Assembly: GCA_020796225.1 (NCBI GenBank) | Contig: CM036759.1 | Span: 66,175,590-66,239,589 of the forward strand | Direction: 5' to 3' | Length of the DNA stretch: 64,000 nucleotides | Origin: Arion vulgaris | Taxonomy: Eukaryota; Mollusca; Gastropoda; Stylommatophora; Arionidae | In this document: in pieces, positions 1-9,745 of the stretch | Position numbering within the stretch: the first letter of the stretch is position 1 | How the letters are laid out: the number at the start of each line of letters is the position of its first letter | Translations under genes and position numbers: made by a program | Notes under the pieces: model-generated | Database searches by the model: none | The model's input: only the letters and a program-made list of their open reading frames with translations | Told to the model about the DNA's origin: nothing

Positions 1-186
1 TACAAAGTGGGCGTGGGCCAAAAAGTTTGGGAATCTATGTGCTAGACAATGGGTACCGTAAGAAGTAATGTTTTGTCTTTGGTAATTTGATCGTTCAGCG
101 ACACTATAGTACAGTGTTTCCCAAACAGTGGTGTTCATGAAAAGGCTGTGTGTGTGTGCCGAAGGGAAAGGAAGGGGAGGGTCACC
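1..186. other. Unassigned edge; possible hAT-like terminal remnants
   Basis: No gene seen. The word GTTTGGGAA at 25-33 is the reverse complement of TTCCCAAAC at 118-126, and CAGTGTTTCCCAAAC at 112-126 resembles hAT transposon termini. No matching element body or target-site duplication is visible, so this is a weak call. A short GT run lies near 148-158. Confidence 0.3.
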
Positions 187-400
187 ATGAAAGATAAAAT
201 ACGAAACGATGACATCTGAAAAGAAGTGAGCATAACTTCATGCACCGAATACATTGAAAGACAACAATTGCAGTGGTTCGGATATTTAATGAGAATGGAA
301 TACAACCAACCACCAATAACAGCATACAGTAAAAAAAAGAGATCAGGTACTAGAGCCAAGGTAATACAAGAAAAATATCGTCAACAATATCAATCATCAT
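187..400 (+). mobile_element. LINE C-terminal fragment (post-RT tail), broken
   Basis: A 67-residue frame (226-429) contains QQLQWFGYLMRM, the tryptophan-phenylalanine-glycine motif that recurs in the C-terminal tail of many LINE ORF2 proteins, after the reverse transcriptase domain. A basic stretch with KKRSGTRAKV follows, where related elements carry an RGRP-type motif. It has no start, no RT domain and no neighbours in frame. It joins directly to an antisense fragment of another LINE at about 400. It is dead sequence. Confidence 0.7.
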
Positions 401-760
401 CATCATCAGGCGCCGTGCCGGTGGCGTAGGCGATCATGGATCTCCACAAATCATCTGTCGTTGGTGTTTGCTATCAACTCAGATGTTGACGTTCTACCGT
501 GCCATGAAGTCAAGCTATTCAAAATTGTCTCTCTCTGTCTTCCTCTGTTTCGTCTACCCTCGATTTTACCGGTTGTCACAATGTGTTCTAAACCTCCCTC
601 ATCACATGCCCTAAAAATGATGACTGTCTCTTTCTTATATTGATGATAAGCTTTCTCTGTGTCTTGATCTCATTCAACACCTCAACATTAGTCATTTTAG
701 CAGTCCATGGGATTCTCATCCTTCTTATGTAAAACCACATTTATGTGGCCCTCAGAAATT
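401..760 (-). mobile_element. LINE family 1, C-terminal and 3' end, antisense copy
   Basis: The reverse complement matches the plus-strand copy at 26,341-26,800 over most of its length, including the segment giving RQSSFFGHAMRR there and the DRDLWRSM-like end. Its 3' terminus (low-coordinate side) is a TGATGATGATGA run near 395-410, a simple 3' tail typical of non-LTR elements. Frameshifts break the reading frame. The plus-strand ORF at 461-643 is an antisense artefact. Confidence 0.75.
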
Positions 761-879
761 TTTCGATCTGTGTACAATATCAATACAACACTAAATAAAC
801 AGGGATATATCACAAGGGTCACCCTCTGGCCTTGGAACGCAAATTAAAGCTTCCACTCCAATACTTAACGGTAAAAGTG

Positions 880-1335
880 GACAACCAACTCCATTATGCA
901 CCTGAGTCAAGACAATAGAAAGCAGGAATAAAGTGGATCATCAATACTGAACTTCATCAAGACACAACAAATTTAATGGTTCGGACACATAAGTAGATTA
1001 CCAACAGACATTACGCATCAAAGAGCAATGTTACTCCCACACAGTGGATACAAATCAAAAGGCCATCCACTTAAAAGTGAACCTCAGAGATAACAAAGGC
1101 GACGAAAAGCACTATTTATAAAGCGCACACAAAAGCCCGTTCTATAAATCTCTTCGTACCTTGACACTGTAAGACAAAACAATATTAGAGAAAAGAAAAG
1201 AAGGACACCTCATGAAGAAGAATATTTCAATAAAGTTTATACAAAGCAAGAGGTCGTTCACGCTAAAGGTGGACATAAAAATAAGACAGGGAGTGAAAAA
1301 TACTCTTTATTAAACTGAGGAACAGAATAGTAATA
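880..1335 (+). mobile_element. LINE family 2, C-terminal fragment, degraded
   Basis: This stretch matches the LINE tail at about 61,690-62,110: the order of the words for 'ITNRQ...SK.NVT' and the downstream basic segment is kept, but stops and indels interrupt every frame. The same family occurs on the minus strand at 7,140-7,620 and 28,241-28,870. It is an old, non-functional copy. Confidence 0.6.
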
Positions 1336-1475
1336 CAAATCGTAATAAAAGACGGATTACCTAGTCTTTGCATTAAATTTGCATGTTTTAAATCTTTGGT
1401 TTATGCGATTCTACATCTATTAAATTTATTGTGCTTTTTAAAATGATATTTTACAGCAGTTAGATCGGAAGTGGA

Positions 1476-1685
1476 CGTCTGTAGCTTAAGTGGTAGTGAG
1501 CTTGATCACAACCAAGGTACTTGGTTCAAACTCCGCTGCGTTCAAGTTTGGAAGCAAATTAGTTCCCTTGGATTTGTACAAACGGTAAAAGTAGACCCCA
1601 CCGTTCAGAAAGCAATGACTAACTACTGAACGAATAAGTGGTGACTAGAAAATTAACCATTCATTTACTGTTGTTGATGGCTACG
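1476..1685 (+). mobile_element. tRNA-derived SINE, family A, copy 1
   Basis: The head has an A-box-like word (GTAGCTTAAGTGGTAG) and a B-box-like word (GGTTCAAACTCC), the internal RNA polymerase III promoter of tRNA-derived SINEs. The body matches a second copy at 16,301-16,520 along its whole length. The 3' end (GATGGCTACG) runs straight into the 23-bp array, whose unit begins with the same CTACG. Confidence 0.8.
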
Positions 1686-2093
1686 ATTAAAGTCAAGGAT
1701 ATGCTACGATTAAAGTCAAGGATATGCTACGATTAAAGTCAAGGATATCTCGATTAAGTCAGGATATGCTACGATTAAAGTCAAGGATATGCACGATTAA
1801 AGTCAAGGATATGCTACGATTAAAGTCAGGATATGCTACGATTAAAGTCAAGGATATGCTACGATTAAAGTCAAGGATATGCTACGATTAAAGTCAAGGA
1901 TATGCTACGATTAAAGTCAAGGATATGCTACGATTAAAAGTCAAGATATGCTACGATTAAAGTCAAGATACTACGATTAAAGTCAGGATATGCTACGATT
2001 AAAGTCAAGGATATGCTACGATTAAAGTCAAGGATATGCTACGATTAAAGTCAAGGATATGCTACGATTAAAGTCAAGGATATGCTACGATTG
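1680..2093 (+). repeat. 23-bp tandem array, about 18 copies
   Basis: The unit contains CTACGATTAAAG followed by TCAAGGATATG. Several units carry one- to three-base losses (near 1,747, 1,793, 1,970). The first unit is continuous with the 3' end of SINE A, and the unexpanded SINE copy at 16.5 kb carries the same words once, so the array grew from the SINE end. Confidence 0.95.
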
Positions 2094-2384
2094 AAAAAAC
2101 AAAAGATGGGAAGTGCAAGAGAAAAGCGAAAATCCAATCTCTATCTATCTGTCTATTTCTATTACTGTTTTGTCTTTCGGCGTCAGGACGAACAAAAAGG
2201 CATTTAGATGGTCTTTTGGAAGAAACTTAGCAGGTAATTGTCTTTACGAAGAGTTTAATTTTGCAGACGGTATTGCGTAATGGAAGAAACAGCAAAAAAT
2301 GGGCTTTACGAAGATTTGAATTTTGCATACGGTATTGTGTAATGGAGAAAAACAAAAGTATTTCAACTGGAAAAAGAGGTCAAT
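2094..2384. other. Unassigned, with a twofold ~65-bp duplication
   Basis: The segment around 2,244-2,345 repeats twice (TTTACGAAGA, TTGCAGACGGTATTG or TTGCATACGGTATTG, then TAATGGA). Around 2,165-2,200 the words match the upstream flank of LINE family 2 at 7.16 and 28.28 kb (GCGTCAGGA...AA..AGG.ATTT). No gene is seen. Confidence 0.6.
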
Positions 2385-2540
2385 ATAAATATTTATTAAA
2401 ACACAAAATCCATACATTTTTAATTGGCAAAACACGTAATTACAAAGTACTGTAGTTTTACAAATTACAAAAACAATGACAAAATACAGCAACGTTTCGA
2501 CCAACAAGGCCTTTATCAACAAACGAACAAACAGGAGTGA
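2385..2540 (-). mobile_element. Penelope-like terminal repeat fragment, copy 1
   Basis: The reverse complement contains TTGATAAAGGCC, a short loop, then GGTCGAAACGTTGCTG, followed by an AT-rich stretch and ACGTGTTTTG. The same order occurs at 13,285-13,450 (plus) and 60,085-60,300 (minus). Inverted words of this kind around CGAAACGTT are familiar from Penelope-like retroelements, but the assignment is from recollection and needs a library search. Confidence 0.5.
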
Positions 2541-2640
2541 CAAATTAAAATGACATAAATTACATTTTTAATGACGTTTCACTCCTATCTTGATACTGCT
2601 TCACGTATTTTTGTGAGTTGCACCTTCTCGTTTGAGAACC

Positions 2641-3442
2641 ACTTTGTTGAAGAGAGAGAGGGAGAGAGAGAGAAGTGATGAGCATCCATATTTACTTATA
2701 TTTTGATAACCACTGTATTAGAGAGAGAGAGAGAGAAGAGAAGAGAGAGAGGAGAGAGAAAGTGATGAGCATACATATTTACTTATATTTTGATAACCAC
2801 TGTATTCGAGAGAGAGAGAGAGAAGAGAAAGAGAGAGAAGGAGAGGGAGAGAGAAGTGATGAGCATACATATTTACTTATATTTTGATAACCACTGTATT
2901 AGAGAGAGAGAGAGAGAGAAAGAGAGAGAAGGAGAGCAGAGCTAGAGAGTATAAAGAGAGAGACAACTGAGAAGAACGTGAGGGAAAGAAACGAAGAGCA
3001 AACATCTTTGATTTATATTTGAACACCTGATTAGAGCCAGAGAAGAGACAGAGACGAGAGAAGAGAGCGAGAGAAGATAGATAGAGAGAGAGAGAAAGAA
3101 GATAGAGAGATAGAGAGAGAGAGAGAGAAGAGAGAAAAGCGAAGACCATACCGCTTGACACATATGCTGAAAACCATTGTAGTAGAGAGACAGAGAGAGA
3201 GAGAGAGAGTGAGAGAGACGAGATATAAGAGAGACAGAAAGAGAGCGGCGAGATATAAGAGAGAAAGACACAGAGAGAGAGAGAGAGATAAGAGAGAAAG
3301 ACACAGAGAGAGAGAGAGATAAGAGAGAAAGACACAGATATATATATATATATATATATATAAGAGAGAAAGACACAGAGAGAGAGAGAGATATAAGAGA
3401 GAAAGACACAGAGAGAGAGAGAGAGATAAGAGAGAAAGACAC

Positions 3443-3479
<37 letters not shown>

Positions 3480-3630
3480 TAAGAGAGAAAGACACAGAGA
3501 GAGAGAGATATATAAGAGAGAAAGACACACAGAGAGATATATATATATATAAGAGAGAAAGACACAGAGAGAGAGAGAGATAAGAGAAAAGACAAGAGAA
3601 GAGAGATATATAAGAGAGAAAGACACAGAG

Positions 3631-3672
<42 letters not shown>

Positions 3673-3739
3673 AGAAAGACACAGAGAGAGAGATATAAGA
3701 GAGAAGAACACAGAGAGAGAGAGATATATAGAGAGAAAG

Positions 3740-3821
<82 letters not shown>

Positions 3822-3830
3822 CCGATGAGC
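2641..3830. repeat. GA/CT-rich satellite with embedded ~90-bp units and TA runs
   Basis: Long (GA)n tracts alternate with short spacers. Three near-identical ~50-bp blocks (TGATGAGCATACATATTTAC-like) lie at about 2,678, 2,764 and 2,857. From 3,200 the dominant word is AAAGACACAGAGAG plus AGATAAGAG, with TA runs at 3,340-3,362, 3,538-3,551 and 3,634-3,670. The 165-339-residue Leu/Ser-rich ORFs on the minus strand are translations of this simple sequence, not genes. Confidence 0.95.
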
Positions 3831-4140
3831 ATACAGCTTAACATATAAGTTGCAGAAGCCTTGGAATGCATAAATTACATTTAAGAGATATTTCAAAACA
3901 CTAAAAACCTTTCTGACTTGTTCGTATCTGAAATCGGTACATCATTTCTCCAAATGTAAAAATTGTTGGGGACCTTGTCAACAAATATTTTAATGGTGTG
4001 CTAAATACAAGATAAATGACACATGGTATAAGGTGATTGTAATAGCTGTAACAGGCACGGGACTGTCACCATCACCGTCGATATAACAACACCACAAAGA
4101 ATGTGTCGACTCATCGTCATCATGTCACATTCCAACAGAG
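3831..4140. other. Unassigned stretch, nothing recognised
   Basis: AT-rich sequence with a short echo at 3,825-3,850 of the GATGAGCATAC word from the GA block. No coding potential, tRNA or repeat family was recognised. Confidence 0.5.
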
Positions 4141-4215
4141 TGATTGATTGATTGATTGATTGATTGATTAATAAGACCGTTGTCAGTGCACTTCGATGAG
4201 TAACCATGTGTCGCC
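4141..4215 (+). repeat. (GATT)n run plus short dispersed repeat
   Basis: About seven GATT units are followed by ATAAGACCGT...GTGCACTTCGATGAGTAACC. The same order (GATT run, then GTGCACTTCGGTGAGTAACC-like words) occurs on the minus strand at 58,600-58,655, so it is a dispersed repeat with a microsatellite edge. Confidence 0.75.
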
Positions 4216-4224
4216 CGTGTGGTA

Positions 4225-4476
4225 CCGAGGCCCCAATTGAAAAGGAAAGAATAGTACCACTGTGACCTACAAAGCATGTCGTTAGATGCGACTGAGGTAA
4301 CGGCCTAGGGAAGCTACCCTAGTAAATAAAAAGTATTGCAGAAAACGGACGTGCTGGCTTACTTGTAGATGCATAACTGGCACAACGTACAATCGCTCTT
4401 AGACTCAGATCACATACAGATCACACAGAGTGGTTGACAAGTGGTCGATATGGAGCGTTCGAAGAAGAAGAAGTAA
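4225..4476 (+). mobile_element. SINE-like family F, copy 1
   Basis: The stretch contains AAAGAATAGTACCACTG, GCATGTCGT.AGA.GCGACTGAGG, TAGTAAATAAAAAG, ATAACTGGCACAACGTACAA, and ends in GTTCGAAGAAGAAGAAG. Three other copies keep this order at 27,745-27,990 (minus), 52,285-52,520 (minus) and 52,815-53,055 (plus). The (GAA)n tail fits mobilisation by a LINE. I see no clear tRNA boxes, so the class is inferred. Confidence 0.75.
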
Positions 4477-4704
4477 CCATGTGTGCTCTGATCTCTTTCT
4501 CAGACAGGAAGATCTCAACTACAGTGCACAAACTCCGTAGCACCGGCGAGGGTACCCGATGTAATTTTAAAGATGGTGAAGATACTTTTGTAGGAATTTT
4601 GTTTTTAATCTTTCCTAATGAGTTTCTTTCGGGCAGTGGCTTTACAGCCTGCTCTTTTTGATTTTCAACTGCCATTGGTCCTTTTATATGGTCGAATTGA
4701 ATAC
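4477..4704. other. Unassigned; overlapping open frames on both strands
   Basis: Frames of 75-84 residues are open on both strands (4,421-4,675 minus; 4,434-4,661 plus). They overlap each other and the tail of SINE F. Nothing is recognised, and no promoter or splice evidence is visible. They are probably chance frames. Confidence 0.35.
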
Positions 4705-4866
4705 GGTACCTACCTTTTATCGTCCGTCTCCGACAGAACTAGGGACTCGATCTCACGTACACTGAGGTCAATGATCTCTTGAAAAATATCCATATGGTTC
4801 CACGAGGGAGCGAACCGAGTACCGTTGGAACAAGTGGCGAGTACCTAACCTCAGCGCCACAGATAC
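4705..4866 (-). mobile_element. tRNA-derived SINE, family B, copy 1
   Basis: The reverse complement begins TGTGGCGCTGAGGTTAGG (A-box-like), carries GGTTCGCTCCC (B-box-like), then GTGGAACCATATGG, CTCAGTGTACGTGAGATCG and CGGAGACGGACGATAAAA. Copies at 14,180-14,313 and 57,025-57,190 keep the same order. Its 5' head lies about 20 bp from the 3' end of the LINE at 4,882-6,172, in the same orientation. Confidence 0.85.
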
Positions 4867-4881
4867 TGCTGGGAACACAGA

Positions 4882-6172
4882 TTAGTTAGTTAGTCTTTCC
4901 TCTTGGGCCTGTGGGCGGCATAGGGCAGAGGTCATAGCTCTCCATGTCTCGCGGTTCGTTGCTATCTGTTTTAGGTCTTTAATGTTTACTAGGCCCATTG
5001 TTGAGCCTTCTCTGGTGATGGTTCTACGCAGAGTCTCTCTTGGTCTTCCTCGTTTTCTTTTTCCCTCTGGTGTCCATATGAGGGATTGTAAGAGTCTTCT
5101 CTCATCCATTCTAAGTGTGTGGCGATGTAGTTCCAGCGGCGCTTTCTTATAAAATTTGATACATTTTCTTGCTTGGTCTCTTGTCTTATTTGTGTATTGG
5201 GTCTGAAATCTGACCATTTGAGGTTCAGTATTCTTCTAAGACATTTATTCTCAAAGTTATCTAATTTTCTTTCTAGAGCTTTTGTTGCTTTCCAACTCTC
5301 GCATCCATAAGTTAATACTGGAATCACACAAGAGTTAAAGATCTTTAATTTTAAGTGCTTGCTGAGTGAATTGGACTTCCATATATTTGACAATTTGTTA
5401 AAAGCACTTGATGCCAATGCGATTCTGTGTGGAATTTCTGGCGCTGTATCCCCGTAGATGACATCATACTCCCTAGGTATGTAAAACTTTTGACTTTTCA
5501 AGAGTGTAGTTTTTAGTTGAATATTTTCTGGACTGCTGGTAAGGTCAACAATTTTTGTTTTTGTGGTGTTTATTTGGAGACCAATTTGTCCTGAGATATT
5601 TTGGAGAGGGTTTGTTTTCATTTGAATATCTTGATGTGATGAACTCAAAGGGCTATATCGTCGGCAAAATCAAGGTCTTCTAAAATTTTATCAACCCACT
5701 TGATGCCCATATTTGCGTTATTGGTGCATTTTCGCATGACCCAGTCAATTGCTATTCCAAAGAGCATTGGCGATAAGACGCAGCCTTGTTTCACTCCTGT
5801 TTCCACTGGGAACCAGTCAGAGTTACCGCAATCTGTTCTTACACTGCAGCGCGATTCACTGTAGAAGGATTTTATGATGTTGATGAATTTAGTAGGAAAC
5901 CGTAGTTTTTGAGTAGTTTCCAAAGCGTAGGACGGTGAATACTGTCAAACGCTTTCTGAAAATCAACAAAGTTGATGATTAAATTCGATTGAAATTCTAC
6001 GAACTCTTCAATGATTACTCTTAGTGAAGATGTGATCTATGCATGCTCGTTTTGGTCTAAACCCTGCTTGTTCTTCTCTTAGCCTTTCATCTATAGACTT
6101 TTCAGTCTCTCGAGTAACATGCTACAAAAAGTTTTCCTGGCACTGACAGTAGGGTGATCCCACGGAACACAG
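4882..6172 (-). mobile_element. LINE ORF2 reverse transcriptase, 5'-truncated and frameshifted
   Basis: Read on the minus strand, the element starts inside the RT domain and runs to the 3' end. In order: GITLLSVPGKLF (6,115-6,170), EEQAGFRPKRACIDHIFT, VDFQKAFDSIHR (holding the first catalytic Asp), GVKQGCVLSPMLF, and FADDIAL (the catalytic Asp pair, about 5,650). Then come the thumb and tail with LTYGCESW, FENKCLRRILNLKWSDF, RKRRWNYI and RGRPRETLRR near 5,020-5,050. The endonuclease domain and RT start are missing. At least four frameshifts split the frame, one just after FADDIAL. The 3' end is a short CTAA-type tail at 4,884-4,895, which fits an RTE-like clade, but clade assignment is uncertain. 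In life such a protein copies its own RNA at a nicked target; this copy cannot. Confidence 0.93.
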
Positions 6173-6334
6173 ATTAAGAATCGCTAATCTAGAGCATGTA
6201 CACATCGCTTAATAAAATTAAATAGATCGACAGAGGGGTCAAAGGCGCATGGGGACAACGCCGGGACCAGGATTACTGAGCTGTCACTAATCAATATTCT
6301 ACCCCCACCTCCTCATGGTTATCCTGGTAACAGA
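6173..6334. other. Unassigned spacer
   Basis: Short stretch between the LINE 5' truncation point and a SINE-like head. Nothing recognised. Confidence 0.4.
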
Positions 6335-6567
6335 CATTGGTGCCGGTCTGGCTAAGCGGTAGGGATCGAGGAGAGCTACTCTGGTGTGGGTAGAGATGCA
6401 GACGTAGCCCCGTTGGATGGGATCCGCTCGCAACACAGATGAGCGGAATCCCAGAGTGACTATTAATGCACATCTCTCCCAGGCCGATGGGAAAAGCTGA
6501 CACAGATGAGTGGAATCCTAGAGTGACTATTAATGCACATCTCTCACGGGCCGATGGGAAAAGCTGA
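6335..6567 (+). mobile_element. tRNA-like SINE head with internal ~68-bp duplication
   Basis: TGGCTAAGCGGTAG at about 6,349 fits an A-box. Downstream, a segment of about 68 bp (from CACAGATGAGCGGAATCC to GGCCGATGGGAAAAGCTG) is present twice, at about 6,432-6,499 and 6,500-6,566, differing at a few bases. This looks like the first step of tandem growth inside a SINE. The minus-strand ORF at 6,291-6,689 is incidental. Confidence 0.65.
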
Positions 6568-6599
6568 ACAGATAAGCATAAAGGGATGAGGGGGGCATC

Positions 6600-6765
6600 C
6601 AGACAAGAGACATGGGCCCGCGTGGGTAAAACCTTGCCATGCGATCCGAAGGTAGTGAGTTCCAATCCGAACCGCACAGCTCTGTACAAGAGTGCATTTT
6701 TTTCTAGAGAATACTAGGATTACTGTCAGAGCTACGGGGTTGGTGCTCTGTGCAATACTACTAGC
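6600..6765 (+). mobile_element. tRNA-derived SINE, family C, copy 1
   Basis: A tRNA-like head (GCGTGGGTAAAACC... GAGTTCCAATCC, the latter B-box-like) is followed by AAGAGTGCATTTTTTTCTAG and GAGCTACGGGGTTGGTGCTC. The same order is found at 52,085-52,250 (plus), and the head again at 9,040-9,165 (minus). Confidence 0.65.
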
Positions 6766-7139
6766 AGGTGGCGTGTCATTTCTGCCGAGAGGGTCCCAGC
6801 TATACGGGGTAAAATCTGGTGCAATAAAGTCAATCCTTCGGCTTTAAAATCCCTTTTTAGTTATTGGTTATTGGTTATTAAACTGACGCCAGTGCACTCC
6901 GGGCAGACCAATAAGTGCCAAGTCTCCCCCAATAGATATCGAAGAGTATGCATATTTATGGTTCCCGTGGCTCGCTTATTAAACACACTCCTCACTCTGC
7001 CTCTCAGGCATCCAGTTCTACTTGTACAACGGGTACCTCCAAACTACTTAAATCGTTGGATCAATTCAACATCTATTTTAGTGTCTTCGTCCAACAGGAA
7101 GTCGCAAAGAGACCGAAGAACATCTCCGTTTGTTAGTTC
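6766..7139. other. Unassigned; short TTATTGG triplet repeat
   Basis: TTATTGG occurs three times near 6,860-6,880. The plus-strand frame at 6,871-7,200 is open for 109 codons but shows no recognisable motif and runs into an antisense LINE, so I do not call it a gene. Confidence 0.4.
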
Positions 7140-7620
7140 TTTCTTTCTTTTCTCCAATCTTGTTTTGCCTCACAGCGTCAGGATAAGAAGGGATTTCTAG
7201 AACCAGCCCCTATGTGTGCTAAATAGTATCTTTCGTCCCGTCTGTATCCACCTTTTGCGTGGCTGGCCTTTTGCTTTTTATTCATTGTATCGGAGCAACA
7301 TTGCTCTTTGAGGTGTAATGTCTGTTCTTAATATGATTATGTGACCGAATCATTTAATTTGTTGTTTCCTGATGTTCAGCACTGATGTTGTACCCACTTT
7401 TTCCTGATGTCTTCATTTCTCAAGCGGTCTCTTCTTGTTACCCCCAGCAATTCTGCGTAGACACCTCATCTCTGTCGTGACCTGTTTTCTTCTATCAATT
7501 GATGTCAGCGTCCAGGTTTGGCACTGATAGCGTAACGTGGGGAGAAAGATTGTGTTGTACATTGCTCTTTGTTAGTTAGCAATAGTTAATCTCATTCTAT
7601 CACCCCCCCCCCTCTCCCCA
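7140..7620 (-). mobile_element. LINE family 2, C-terminal fragment (unexpanded reference copy)
   Basis: Minus-strand translation gives AMYNTIFLPTLRYQCQTW, then VTTEMRCLRRI, QQIKWFGH and a SKRAMLL-like segment, the usual order in a LINE tail. It aligns with 28,241-28,870, but has the TTGTATCGGAGCAACATTGC segment once where the 28-kb copy has it six times. A poly-C run lies at 7,603-7,613, just outside. Confidence 0.8.
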
Positions 7621-8260
7621 CCACTAGCCTTAACGTATAGACATCCATGATTACTACTGTGTTCTCCACGTTTAGTTTCCTCCGCTGATCTTATAGTAAA
7701 CATTGACGAAGATCATAAGAACTCACTTGTAATGAAATCGTTAATGAATTCAATTTGCAACATAATGACACAGTCGACAGAGACGGAACACATCAAATAC
7801 TCATCAGAATAGGGTGTTGTTCGTTTGTATGTTTGCTTCCCAATCCCCTAACGAGTATATCAAATTGCATTCATTCCTTATATCGTTCATTGGAATTTTG
7901 GTTCAAGGCAAACTGTTGATTAGTGTCCTAGTGATATATTTGAACTGGCAATTGTTCAGAGTTCTCTAACAACTCCCAAAGGATTCTGTCATTGCATGGC
8001 TCAGTGGATGTGGATATATATATCCCCAATTGGATCGTCTTGTAATGAGAGACATTGCTATAGCTCTGCCTGTGTGTCACTAAGTCTATCAAGATAGACT
8101 TATGTACTGTCGTTACTGTCTGTAATACCACTTTTTGAGCGGTGTAGCACAGGAGGGACATGAGCCTTTATAATTTAATGGCTATCGCATGGCTAGTACA
8201 GTCGCCACGAAACTCTTCAGGTTAAAATGTTTTCTTTATGCCCTCGACAGAAAATACTCC
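7621..8260. other. Unassigned stretch
   Basis: Nothing is recognised with confidence. A 77-residue minus-strand frame (7,928-8,161, MSLLCYTAQKVVLQTV...) has no motif I know, no neighbours in frame and no splice context. It could be chance or a scrap of a transposon ORF. Confidence 0.35.
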
Positions 8261-8261
8261 T

Positions 8262-8330
8262 TGGCCCTACCGTGGATTGAACCCAGGCCTCTCGCATGGG
8301 AGACACGCCCTAACCGTTCGGTTGACTATT
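8262..8330 (-). pseudogene. tRNA-like sequence (tRNA-Gly-like), probably a SINE head
   Basis: The reverse complement reads GGTTAGGGCGTGTCTCCCAT, then GCGAGAGGCCTGGGTTCAAT and CCACGG. A CTC/GAG pair closes a loop with CCC in the anticodon area, and GGTTCAATCC fits a B-box. The acceptor ends do not pair well, so it is a pseudogene or SINE head rather than a working tRNA. Confidence 0.5.
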
Positions 8331-8364
8331 GCAGACCAGTTCGCCTGTCCTGAAACACAACATC

Positions 8365-9037
8365 TACCAACGTTGCGAAGAACTGTATATGACGACATCT
8401 ACCGGGTGTTGCAGAAAGAACCGATAATGACGACATCTACCAGTGTTCAAAAGACCCGTATAATGTCCGACATCTCCAAGTGTTGCAAGAACTCGTATAA
8501 TGACGACATCACGAATGTTGCGAAACCCGATAATGACGTCTCATGGAAGAACTGATAATACGAATCTACGAGGGCAAAAGAAAGCTCGATAATGACGACA
8601 TCTACGAGTGTTGCACAAAGAAAGAACTGATAATGACGACATCTACCGAGTGGTTGCACAAAGAAAGAACTCGATAATGACATGCACTAGATGTTCCAAA
8701 GAACTCCATATGCACGATCTACCAGTGTGTTGACGAACTCCGTATAATGACACGACATCTACCGAAGTGTTGCACAAAGAAAGAACTCCGTATAATGCAC
8801 GACATCTACCGAGTGTGTTGCACAAAGAAAGAACTCCGTATAATGACACGACATCTACCGAATGTGTTGCACAAAGAAAAAACTCCGTATAATGACACGA
8901 CATCTACCGAGTGTGTTGCACAAAGAAAGAACTCCGTATAATGACACGACATCTACCGAGTGTGTTGCACAAAGAAAGAACTCCGTATAATGACACGACA
9001 TCTACCGAGTGTTTGCACAAAAAAGAACTCCGTATCT
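8365..9037. repeat. 49-bp tandem array, about 14 copies
   Basis: The unit contains GACATCTACCGAGTGTGTTG, CACAAAGAAAGAACTCCG and TATAATGACAC. The right half (8,745-9,037) is regular. The left half (8,365-8,745) has many small deletions. Open frames across it on both strands are by-products of the repeat. Confidence 0.95.
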
Positions 9038-9039
9038 CC

Positions 9040-9165
9040 AGTAATAATTCTAGGGATCTCATGAAAAATGTGCACATGCGATTCAGTCCATGTTCGAATC
9101 CATAACTTTCCGAACAATAGACAAACGTCTTAACCACTGATTCTACTCTAATCTCTGGTCTGTAC
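9040..9165 (-). mobile_element. tRNA-derived SINE, family C, antisense copy
   Basis: The reverse complement gives CAGTGGTTAAGACGTTTGTC, GGAAAGTTATGGATTCGAAC (B-box) and ACTGAATCGCATG. The copy at 52,085 has GTTAAGACGTTTGTCCAG and TTATGGTTCAAAACCGG at the same places. It abuts the 49-bp array. Confidence 0.75.
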
Positions 9166-9169
9166 ACCT

Positions 9170-9435
9170 TCCATCTGATCTGTTAAATGATTTCCCAGAT
9201 ACGAGATTCGATGGATTGTTTCAGTGTTGTTACTTATTTTGATATTACATTTTTGGTGTTTATGTGTCTGGGAGACAACCATAACCTCTGTTTTCTTTAT
9301 ATTCATAATACTAAAAGCAAGCTATTTTGCAGATTTGATGGATAAATGTGATGAACAGAAGCAGTGATAGTAAGCCTCTTTGTCTGAGTCCTGGAATAAC
9401 TGAAACTTTTCTATAGACCAGTGGTTGTTCTAACC
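9170..9435 (-). mobile_element. LINE reverse transcriptase fragment, internally deleted
   Basis: Minus-strand translation shows GLRQRGLLSLLLFITF, a decayed form of the conserved G-RQG-SLSP-LF RT motif, and then NIKKTEVMVVSQ, RISYLGNHLTD, the segment that follows the catalytic FADD in intact elements. The FADD block itself is missing. It lies 3' of a C-terminal tail fragment in the same orientation, so the order is not colinear with a single element. Confidence 0.65.
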
Positions 9436-9459
9436 TACACTGGTTGTTTATATATAGAG

Positions 9460-9745
9460 GTTCTTGCATCATCAGCAAACAGCATGTCCTGAGTAGAACT
9501 TTGCCACCCTAATATTCCTGCGGAAATTCTCTCTCTCATAGACCAGATGTTCCGCCTCTGCAGCAGTTACGTTCAAACCATCAGTTACATCATGAATTCA
9601 TTTTCTCAGTGGTCTTCCTCTTCTCCTCTTTGCCTGTATGCCTCCTTCCATTATGGTCTTGTCCAGCCCTTCGTGTCTTTTTATATGTCCAAATACTTCA
9701 ATTTTCTTTTTCTTATTTGTAGCATTAGCCATTTTAATTAATTTC
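9460..9745 (-). mobile_element. LINE family 3, C-terminal tail, unexpanded copy
   Basis: Minus-strand translation gives HIKRHEGLDKTIMEGGI, then AKRRRGRPLRK and, after a stop, DVTDGLNVTAAEAEHLVY. On the plus strand the word TGGTCTT occurs at 9,610-9,616 and again at 9,654-9,660, exactly 44 bp apart. This copy matches the left flank of the giant array (29,146-29,308) and its right flank (51,545-51,600), so it shows the pre-expansion structure. Confidence 0.85.

Noticed and set aside
2877..3896. Leu/Ser-rich proteins of up to 339 residues on the minus strand
   Set aside because: They are translations of (GA)n/(CT)n simple sequence, open in two overlapping frames at once.
3831..4140. Bacterial-type promoters, ribosome binding sites or operons in the gaps
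   Set aside because: The window is eukaryotic in character; matches to short bacterial consensus words in AT-rich DNA are not meaningful.
7928..8161. Small host gene (77 codons, minus)
   Set aside because: No motif, no splice context, and the flanks are transposon fragments.
8262..8330. Functional tRNA-Gly gene
   Set aside because: The anticodon arm and B-box look tRNA-like, but acceptor-stem pairing is poor, and SINE heads of this type are common in the window.
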